From Hymenoscyphus infarciens (taxonomy: Eukaryota; Ascomycota; Leotiomycetes; Helotiales; Helotiaceae): 64,000 bases of DNA. Below are positions 55,754 through 64,000 of this stretch, in pieces. Numbering within the stretch: the stretch's first letter is position 1; each line of letters begins with the position of its first letter. The notes beneath the pieces are model-generated. The model had not been told where the DNA came from, searched no databases, and was given only the letters and a program-made list of their open reading frames with translations. A program made the translations under genes and the position numbers. The stretch lies in contig LLCB01000243.1 of NCBI GenBank assembly GCA_001414345.1, positions 1-64,000 on the forward strand, in the 5' to 3' direction.

Positions 55754-56779
55754 ATGGCCGCACCCCTGACACACCGCGCATGGCAGTTCGTAAGCACTAA
55801 ACCCCCGCTTGAAGCCAACCTCCAGATCAATTCAACCGCACCAATTCCAACCCCGAACCGAAATCAACATTTAGTGCAAGTCATCGCGGCAGCACTAAAC
55901 CCCATCGACTATAAACTCGCCGAGATCCCCCTCCTCAGCTACCTAGCCATCCGAAAACCCGCTACTCCGTGCAACGATGTATCTGGACGCATCGTCATAC
56001 CAGCCGCAGATTCAGGCTTCAAAACGGGTCAGCTCATCTGCGGAACTGTAGGGAACAATCCTTTGGCTGGTGGTGCATTGGCTGAGTTTGCGCTTGCAGA
56101 AGCAGAGCAGGGCTCGCTCACAGCTGTTCCAGAGGGGGTCGATATGGTTGATGCGGCGACGTTGGGGGTTGCGGGATGGACGGCATATCAATCCATCGTT
56201 CCATATGTCAAGAAAGGCGACAAGATCTTCATAAATGGTGGTTCTGGGGGATGTGGGGTGCTTGGGCTACAAATTGCAAAGATTGTAGGCTGCCATGTAA
56301 CGGCTTCTTGTTCCACGAAGAATATTGAGCTGTGCAAAAGTTTAGGAGCTGACGAGGTGATCGATTACAGAGAACAGCATTTGCTGGGGTGCCTCATTGC
56401 TAGTGGTGATTTTGATCTCGTGGTCGACAACGTTGCAAATGACTCAAATCTCTATTACCGTTGTCACGAATACACAACGCCAACGGCCGTTTTTGTCAAG
56501 GTTGGGGGTATGTATTATTTGGATATGATGACAATGTTATTGTGGCCGAGCTTCCTAGGCGGTGGAAAGAGAAAGCTGTTGCCGTTTTTGGCAAAGACAA
56601 GCCAGGATGAGTTGGCCCAGATGGTTGCGTGGATGAAGGAGGGGAAGCTCAAAGCTGTGATTGATGAGAAATTCGCTTTTGACGATGCCCCGCGAGCGTT
56701 CTTGAAGCTGAAAAGTGGAAGAGCAAAGGGGAAAATTGTTGTTGATGTCGCCTCTGGAGCCTACAAACAAGTGCAATGA
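55754..56779 (+). CDS. Zinc-independent MDR-family reductase (ToxD/trans-enoyl-reductase-like)
   Basis: Single-exon gene of 341 aa. It starts at the ATG in the context CGACCATGGCC. The N-terminal GroES-like half contains the VIAAALNPIDYKLAE motif and the substrate-side P-C-N-D-V-S-G element. The Rossmann half has the NADPH-binding INGGSGGCGVLGLQIAK and the AD-EVIDYRE strand. The C-terminus closes with GKLKAVIDEKFAFDDAPRAF and GKIVVDV. No zinc-binding cysteines are present, as is usual for the ToxD/LovC-like enoyl reductases and quinone oxidoreductases. Such enzymes often serve polyketide clusters, but no polyketide synthase is in this window, so the function is open. It is the last intact gene before the second AT-rich island. 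Confidence 0.85.
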   Translation: MAAPLTHRAWQFVSTKPPLEANLQINSTAPIPTPNRNQHLVQVIAAALNPIDYKLAEIPLLSYLAIRKPATPCNDVSGRIVIPAADSGFKTGQLICGTVGNNPLAGGALAEFALAEAEQGSLTAVPEGVDMVDAATLGVAGWTAYQSIVPYVKKGDKIFINGGSGGCGVLGLQIAKIVGCHVTASCSTKNIELCKSLGADEVIDYREQHLLGCLIASGDFDLVVDNVANDSNLYYRCHEYTTPTAVFVKVGGMYYLDMMTMLLWPSFLGGGKRKLLPFLAKTSQDELAQMVAWMKEGKLKAVIDEKFAFDDAPRAFLKLKSGRAKGKIVVDVASGAYKQVQ

Positions 56780-57233
56780 GCTGCGTAAAGAAGGTCTTGT
56801 CAATCCAGGCGATAACGACTTTGCAACGGATGTTCGGCTCCATATTTCTTCTTTCTTTCCAAGAATCGTCTAATTCGATGTTTTGCTCAAATGAACTAAT
56901 CTTTGCCAAGAAGTCTGGATTCCACAATTCGGCGGGTTATCTATCAGCTTGGGATGTTCCTGCTGGGACTCATTCAATGTCAATTCCCATCATTCCTTCC
57001 TCTTTTAGCCACCAAAATCAACTTTCAGCGACTTGCACTTTTGGAACGCTTTTCCATATATACATACCACCTCTAGCACCACAGCTTCTTCTTTCTATGC
57101 AACATGCTCCAATCTCACAACTACTTAGCCATCTTATCAAAGATGAACCAATGGAAGTAGACACCCAAAACGTGGTCGTAAGCCACCACGTCTTTTGAAA
57201 CTAACTTATCTTATTTCAATCTATCTTTTTTAC
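56780..57233. other. 3' flank of the ToxD-like gene up to the island border
   Basis: Normal-composition sequence without a supported gene. The AT-rich island starts at about 57,220. Confidence 0.4.
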
Positions 57234-57236
57234 TTA

Positions 57237-57664
57237 GGGCCTATTTAGCTCGCATAAATTATTTAAATATATGTATGGATATCTGACGAGATGTTCTAAA
57301 TAGTAACCTCGTATAAGTTAGAGCATATTATTATTTGTTTCTTAATATATTAAGTGATTATTTAGCTCGTAGTATATATCCTAGTATATATTCTTATAAA
57401 TATTCTTAGTAAGTAGTACTAGGTACTTAAATCGGTATAAGAAAACATATATATATAAACTTTTAAAGATTTGTATCTCTAGAGGTTTAAATCTTTTTTT
57501 AATAGTATATATTCTCTTTATAGTAACGAGGGATTTATATTAATTTTAAATATATATTCTAAACTCTAGTATATATATAGAATTAGTAGATATATATATA
57601 TATATAGATTATCTTATGATTTTTAGTAGTATATATCCTAGATAAATACGAGCTAAATAGGCTC
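57237..57664. mobile_element. Harbinger/Tourist-like MITE
   Basis: A 428-bp element bounded by terminal inverted repeats of about 19 bp. The left starts GGGCCTATTTAGCTCG; the right, as reverse complement, starts GAGCCTATTTAGCTCG. Both sides are flanked by TTA (57234-57236 and 57665-57667). A TTA/TAA duplication and termini beginning GGGCC fit PIF/Harbinger-type elements. The differences between the ends are transitions plus AT-rich drift. There is no coding capacity. Internal copies of TTTAGCTCG and GTAGTATATATCCTA suggest subterminal repeats. Confidence 0.65.
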
Positions 57665-60599
57665 TTATACTTATCTACTTACTTCTAAGATTCTATAAAA
57701 TAAGTTTATTTTTATTTTTTTATATAATTTCTTTTTTTTTAAAAAAAAAATAACTTAAAATCTTACTAGTACTAAGTATCTACTTAAGCTTTTATCTAAG
57801 TTTTTAAAAACTCTTTTTTCTTATTTATTATTAAATAGAGAAAGTAGAAATAGCTTTACTTGAAAAGAAAGAGAGTTTTTTATATTTTTTTTTAAAAAAA
57901 GTAACCTTTTTTAAAAGAAAGTAAATCTTATTAGATATCTGATTTATACTATCTATTAGTTTAGCTAATCTAGAATCTAGAACTTCTTATCTAAAAATTC
58001 TAGTATACTTACGTAATATTTTAAATTATAGAAGATATCGTAGAAATAAGTAAATATCTTACTATCTCTCTAAAATACTAATTTAAGTAATATATACTAA
58101 TATAGTCTCTCTTCTAAAACCTAGTTCTCTTCTCTTCTCTAGATAAAATAAAAATAATAGTATAATCTAGTTTTATATAGTAGTCTTACTAAAAGTAAAA
58201 AAGACAAGTTCTATATTAAATTATATATACGCTAAATAAGCTCTAAAGTCGTTCTAAAACCAAAGTATATATACTACTACTATCTAAATCTCTTTTTTAT
58301 ATTTTTTTATATTTAAATAGTCTTTTTAGCTATCTAAAGCTAGCGCTATATAGACGTACTATTTATAGGGTTTTATCTAAAAGTAGCTTATATACTTCTT
58401 AGAGTACCTATTACTAGGCTTACTATATATATATATCTCTACGCTTCTAGCTTTAATTTGAATTTAATATTTTTAGTTATTCTTATAGATAACCGATTTA
58501 GTACTTTATAATAGCTCTTATAAAAAGGGCTTAGTTAGCTCTCTCCTATATAAGACTAATAATAATCGTCTTCTAGTATACTATCTTATATAGAACTATT
58601 CTCTAATATATAGTGTTTTAGCTTTCCTCGCCTTAGTTAGCCTAGTACTCTAAAGAGAAGAGGCTACCTCTCTCTATTAGAAAAGAAGAGGATAGGCTAA
58701 TTTTACTTATAGGCTAGGCTAAATTAGATAGAAGAGATACTAAATTTAGATAAAAGAGGTAAGAAAGACTAAAAGAGAGAGCTAGGTAAGAAGAGGTACT
58801 AGAGAGAATAAGACAGAATAGGAAGTATAAGTAAAAAACATTAAAATAAGTAAAAAGTAATAAAAAGTACTAATATTATAAACTAATTTAAGAAGTATTA
58901 AAAATAATAATATTATTAAAGCTATTAAAAGACGAGATATTATATCTAAATTATAGTATTCTCCTAGTAGATTAGTAATAACCTAATTCTCTTTATTCTA
59001 CTACTTACTTTCTAAGTCCTTTTCTCTCCACTTCTCCTATAACTTTCGGTCTATAATAATCTACGCTCGAAAGCACTAAGTTACCTCTATTATATTAGGT
59101 TAAAGGCGATTCCTTTACTCTATAATAAGTAGTTTAGCTTAAGAGAATACTCTCTCGTAATTACTACTTATTATAAGAATTAAGGCTATATCTAATCCTA
59201 ATCGAGTAAGGTGATATATAGCTTTTAACTTAAGTATATAATACTAGTATTAAGGTAAACTTTTATATATATTAAGGTAGAAGAGCTTTTAGTAGAACTA
59301 TGTATTAAGAGGATTATTCTCTATAGAGTTATATATTATAACTATATCTATATCTCTCTTAAAGTTATCTAGCGACTAAGCCCTTTTACCTCTAGTATTA
59401 TTATCTTAAAGTATTATAAGATTCTTATATTCTACTTAAACCTCTCTAATATATCTATTAGCTTATAATACCTATAAATCTAGATAGTTTATATCTTTCT
59501 ACTAACTTATATCCCTCTACTTATACTAAAACCACTTAAACTTTATCTTAGAAGTAATTACGATTAAGATATAATATACTAGAGTATTCTTAGTCTTAAG
59601 AAAGTATTTGTTAATCTTCGTCTAGTAATTATTAGAGTACTAGTAGATATAATCTTTATTATCTTATATCTTAAATTCGTCTTATATATTACATATATAC
59701 TTTACTAATTCGTTTAAGATAACGAGATAATTAGAAGCTATACCTTAATTAGTAGACTATTTAGTACTCTATATACGTATTATATAGTTATAAAAAGGCT
59801 TTAGAATTCGTATAACTTCTTTAAGAGTATTCTAATTACTAAGAGTAAGAATATTATAAGATAATTAAGCGTTATAATTATCTTATTATTATTTAGCTTA
59901 AGTAGCTTTTATCTTATAATTACTTCTATAGATAGTACTAGAGTTATATAAGTAAAATAAGTTAATTCGGCTCTATACTTATAAGGCGCGCTAGATTATA
60001 GAATAGAGAGAATTCTACTAAGTAGTATTATCTCTTACTAATTATAAGTAATTATAAGACTTCTTAAAAGCTATAGAATCATTCTCTATAGCTTAGAATT
60101 ATTAGCGTTGTTAAAGTAATCTTATAATATATTAGACGATATTATAAAGCTTACTAATAAGACTACGCTTTTACTAGGTATTCAACTTCTTAATTAAATT
60201 AGAATTTAATCTAGTATTATTACTTTCTACTTTAAAGGTATTAAATTCAGCTTTATAAAAGAAGGCTTTTACTCTAAGATTTATAATATGTCTAAGGTAT
60301 TATAAACGTCGTACTTTTCGTTATTTAAGAGTAAGGTAAGATAAGAACCTCTTAGTAATAATATCTAAATAGGTGTTATTATTTAGTACGTTGTTAGTTA
60401 TAAACTAGCCTACTTTATACCCTATATTATACTTCTTAATAACTTATATAACTAACTCTACTTAATTCTCTTTTATATAAGCGCTTTTAAGTTATTAGAT
60501 TATAATAAGAGTTTAAAAGTAATATCTAAAGTTAGCTAGATAGTACTAACTTTTAAGGCTTAAGAGTCTATAAAACTAGGACTTTCTAGTTAAGCTTAG

Positions 60600-60728
60600 A
60601 GTTTATTTTCTTAATAACTACTATACTTATTTATAATGTTTTTATATTATTAAATAGCCTTAGTTTAAGGCTATTTAGAAGTATAAAAACATTATAAAAA
60701 AGTATAGTAGTTATTAAGAAAATAAACT
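60600..60728. repeat. Near-perfect hairpin (two 63-bp arms, 3-nt centre)
   Basis: The left arm at 60600-60662 pairs with 60666-60728 with about three mismatches. Weaker complementarity continues outward to about 60570 and 60750. It may be a foldback element or the head-to-head junction of two short repeats. Confidence 0.75.
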
Positions 60729-60873
60729 ATTAGTTCTAAACTAGTTTATAATATTTTAAGAATACTAAGACCTATTATCTAGCTAGGATTAGAGCTCGTA
60801 TATGCCTTAATATCTTAGACTCGAGCTATACTATATAATTAAAATTAAACTAATAATACTATTAAAGTAATAA

Positions 60874-60926
60874 CTTTTTAAATATTTAAGTAGTATATTA
60901 TAAAAGCTACTTAAATATCTAAAAAG
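60874..60926. repeat. Short inverted repeat (20-bp arms)
   Basis: Arms 60874-60893 and 60907-60926 are reverse complements with one difference, separated by 13 nt. Confidence 0.65.
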
Positions 60927-62606
60927 GAATTAAATTAGTATAGTAGATAATAAGAAAATAATATTAACAGAAGAAGTAGGCTTATATATATAGAGCTAAG
61001 AATAATACTACTTACTAACTAGTTTCTTCTACTCTTATTAATATAGTATACTACTACTTCTATTAGTATAAGATAATTAAGTAACGTCTAGAGATTAAAA
61101 GAGAAGTATATCTTACTAATCGCTTAGTATAGGTCCTCTTTTATATACCGCTTCTAATACTTAAATACGTTAATAATCTACTCTTATATTATATTAGAAA
61201 AGCTAGAGAGTAACTTATAAATAGAAGAGTATATAGTCTAGAGAAGCTCTATAAACATACTACTAATAGTAATAGATATCGATAATTAGTATACTATAAT
61301 CTAGGTAATTAGCATATTCTTAAAAAGTTTAAATTTAATAGCTAAGATAAGATTTACTACTCTCTTCTTCTTTCTATAAGTTATTATCTTTATAATATTA
61401 TTAATAGCCTCCTCTTTTATTAAATACTCTTATAAAGTCTTTTTACTACTCTTTATAATACTATACTTAATTTAAAAATACGTTACTTTATTCTTTAAAT
61501 TTACTATAAAGTACTAAACCTTAAAATACTAAATATACTCTTAGAAGCATCTATTATACTAGTATTAGCCCTTAGAGTTAGAATCTTAAAGTTATTAGTA
61601 TATTAATTATAAATACTCTCTTTTAAAGGTTTAAACTAACCTTTACTTATATAGATTAATTCTAAAGTATGTTTTTAGTACTATATACTCTTCTTTAACT
61701 TTTTAAGTCTATATAAATTATACTTAATATAGTAGAAGTAACCTCTCTTCTCTTAGTACTCTTTAAAGATTTAAGCTAATATAAGCTTAAATATAGTATT
61801 ATCTACTACTACTTTAAGTATATGTATTAATAGTACTTCCTATCTAAGAAGTATAAGTGTTTTACTAAATATTGCTATTATAAGATTAGATTTACTATTA
61901 TTAATAATAATCGCTTTAAATAATTAAGAAGAAGAAGAGGTAGATTAAGAAGAGATAGACTAAGAGAGAGTAGGTGTTTAAGTGCTAGCTAGGCTAGGAC
62001 GTCTATAGAAAAAAGAGTAGTTTATATTAGTAATAATTAGAATAATAAATAATAAGAGGAGTAATATATAATATATATATCTTATATTATTATATAACAT
62101 AGGTATTAGAGAGTATAATTAATATTATTAATATATTATCTAGAAACTAGTTAAGGCTTAAATATAAATAGGAGTAAATAGTACTAAATTAAGTACTCTA
62201 CTAGATACTTAATTTACTATAGTAAAACCTCTGTTTTTAGATATTAATTAAAGACTAATATTATATACTTTTCTTAAATAGTACTACTTCTACTAAATCT
62301 ACTAATAATACTATAAATAATATATTTAAGACTAGTATATACCCTGTCTAGCCTTCTCTATAAGCTAGGAAAGGCTATCTTAATACCTTAGATAGGAAAG
62401 AATAGGCGGAACAAATTTTAGAATAGGATTAGAGTAGCTAAGAGAAGTAATATATTAGAATAGGATTAGATAAGATAGCCTTAAAATAGAGATAGGAAGG
62501 AGAAGGATCGTTAAGAAAGAATAGGATAATAGATTAGACAAGGAAACCTAAAACACTGCTAATATATTCTTAACCTAAGTTTCCTAGTTTTATCTTCTAT
62601 TCCCTT

Positions 62607-62834
62607 TACTCTATAGTCTTATACCTTTTAAGAGATATTTCGCTACTTTATCTAAGAGCTATTAAACGCGCTTTAAATATCTACTAATATAAATAGTAGA
62701 GAATTAGTTCTTTATAACTACTAGAGAATCGGTTCTCTACTCTATAGTCTTATACCTTCTAAGGGGTATTTCGCTACTTTATTAAAGCACTATTAAATAT
62801 ACTTTAAATATCTACTAATATAAATAGTAGAGGA
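62607..62834. repeat. Direct repeat, ~97-bp unit with 131-bp period
   Basis: The segment starting TACTCTATAGTCTTATACCT occurs at 62607 and again at 62738. It continues in both copies through an AATATCTACTAATATAAATA stretch, with mostly transition differences. Confidence 0.75.
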
Positions 62835-63380
62835 TCTATTATCTAGTTATAAAAACCTCTCTATGTCTATGTTCCTATTTATACTATCTAGGCTCTTTCT
62901 AATTACTCTATTACCGTTGCTAAGAGTTCTTCACCTTTTCTAGTAATTCTCTTAACTTAAATATAGTATATATAAACTATATAGAATAACTACTATAGGT
63001 ATTACCTCTAATCTTAGGTCGGTATATAGCTCTTACCTTCTTAGAGTTATATATAATTCCGTAGCATATCTAGAGTAGAAGTTCTCTAGTATTAGCAAAT
63101 ATATAGAATTAACTTTAGAGGCTTTCTTAATTAGTTCGTTTTAGTAGTCCGTAGATACTACTATCGAGTAAATAAGCTATATAGGTCTTTTTTACTAATA
63201 TCTAGTATATTACTATATATAACGTAGCTTCTTCTTCTTCGTAGAAGGTTAAGAGGCCTAAAACTCTAACAGTTATAAAAAAGGGGTATTACTATATCGC
63301 CTTTTAACTTAAACTTAGCTCTATAGACAGTCCTAGGGACAAGATAGGACTACTAGAGGTTCGTAGGATACACCGCGTAC

Positions 63381-64000
63381 AGGTGTTGAGTCTTCGCATC
63401 CTCTATCTAAACCTCTAAAAACGAATTCATTCTCAAGATAATCTAATACACTCTATAAACACCTAACAACCACCTAACAAACAACAAAAGACCAAAAAAA
63501 AGAATCATGAATAAGGTTGTCAATTAGGCTATTAATTAGAGGGGGGAGGGAGGGTATATTAAGTACATATAAACCAATCCGAGCCAAGTTTTCATAAAAA
63601 AGAAGCCCCGAATCGTCATCCATCCTTCCATCTGTATCTATATCTGTAATGCTAAGTTCTTCTTTTTCCCCCCTTTCATAACAGAGGCCCACCCTTTTCT
63701 AGACAGAAAAAAACAAAGAGCCAGCCGTTCCCAATAATCCTTCATAATTCGAATGAATGAATATACCCGAAGAAAAAAGAAGAAAAAAGGGCCCTGGAAC
63801 GCCACGGATCCATGAATCCCCCTTGCTAATGTTGCACAAATTGTATAATACAACTCTCATGAATATCCAACCCAATCGAAAACGAGTATAGCCCCGTCTG
63901 CTACTGTTCTTGAAAAACAAAACAGCGCGTGATAACAATAATAAATAGCCGAACATCTTACGGAACCCAAGTGAGAACGATAATACTGTCCCGCTCGGGT
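63381..64000. other. Window end, no gene recognised
   Basis: Composition returns to normal. It could be the 3' flank of a gene lying beyond the window. The open frames here lack credible starts and known content. Confidence 0.4.

Larger units (their letters stand above)
57220..63380. repeat. Second AT-rich island with RIP-like signature
   Basis: About 6.2 kb of very AT-rich sequence in which CA and TG dinucleotides are rare, TA, CT and AG are frequent, and no frame longer than a few dozen codons survives. It holds a MITE at its left border, a hairpin repeat near 60.6 kb and a 131-bp-period duplication near 62.7 kb. It is interpreted as transposon debris mutated by RIP. The original element types cannot be named. 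Confidence 0.8.

Noticed and set aside
55754..56779. Calling the ToxD-like reductase part of a polyketide cluster
   Set aside because: No polyketide synthase, peptide synthetase or cluster regulator is present in the window, so the family name alone does not justify it.
63474..63956. Overlapping minus-strand frames at the window end
   Set aside because: Mutually overlapping, starts not credible, hydrophobic low-complexity content. Probably non-coding flank.

Overview
This 64-kb window is nuclear DNA from a filamentous ascomycete (Pezizomycotina). A leotiomycete is my best guess, but that is inference from protein flavour only. The support is short GT-AG introns of about 45-95 nt with CTAAC/CTGAC-like branch sites, fungal-specific families (2EXR, CFEM/Pth11-type seven-helix proteins, siderophore-type MFS carriers, GH28 pectinases), and two long AT-rich islands in which CpA/TpG dinucleotides are nearly absent and TpA is abundant. 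That is the usual imprint of repeat-induced point mutation (RIP).

Region 1 (1-12 kb) is a gene-dense housekeeping block: a 2EXR protein, an RS-rich splicing-factor-38B-like protein, the kinetochore protein Sos7, ribosomal protein eL37 with a leader intron, Elongator subunit Elp6, a DHCR24-like FAD oxidoreductase and a membrane-anchored methyltransferase. Region 2 (13.7-24.7 kb) holds a nine-exon siderophore-type transporter, an unrecognised 85-aa three-exon gene, a CorA-like membrane protein whose stop codon interlocks with that of a convergent eight-exon protein kinase, and a damaged ubiquitin-like-domain gene. Region 3 (26.5-31.8 kb) has an L-rhamnose mutarotase-like protein, a thioredoxin-fold protein and a large MFS exporter.

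The first AT-rich island (about 32.35-37.3 kb) contains a 1,064-bp element with 147-bp terminal inverted repeats, 9-bp target-site duplications and an internal retropepsin-like relic. It looks like a small Mutator-like element that captured retroelement sequence. Next to it is a TRIM-like pair of direct repeats. The gene at the island edge (37.7-39.2 kb, receptor-L-domain type) is broken by two TAA codons and two apparent frameshifts.

Region 4 (39.7-57 kb) is accessory: a pirin with an N-terminal hydrophobic segment, a GH28 glycosidase with altered active-site motifs, a decayed ORF with three internal stops, a salicylate-hydroxylase-type monooxygenase, an unknown charged protein, two adjacent Pth11-type genes (one with an in-frame TAG) and a ToxD-like reductase. 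The second island (about 57.2-63.4 kb) begins with a 428-bp Harbinger/Tourist-like MITE and has no intact genes. I see no tRNA, rRNA or CRISPR array.

Exon boundaries were worked out by hand from splice signals and reading-frame continuity. Family names come from recognition of sequence motifs, not from database searches.
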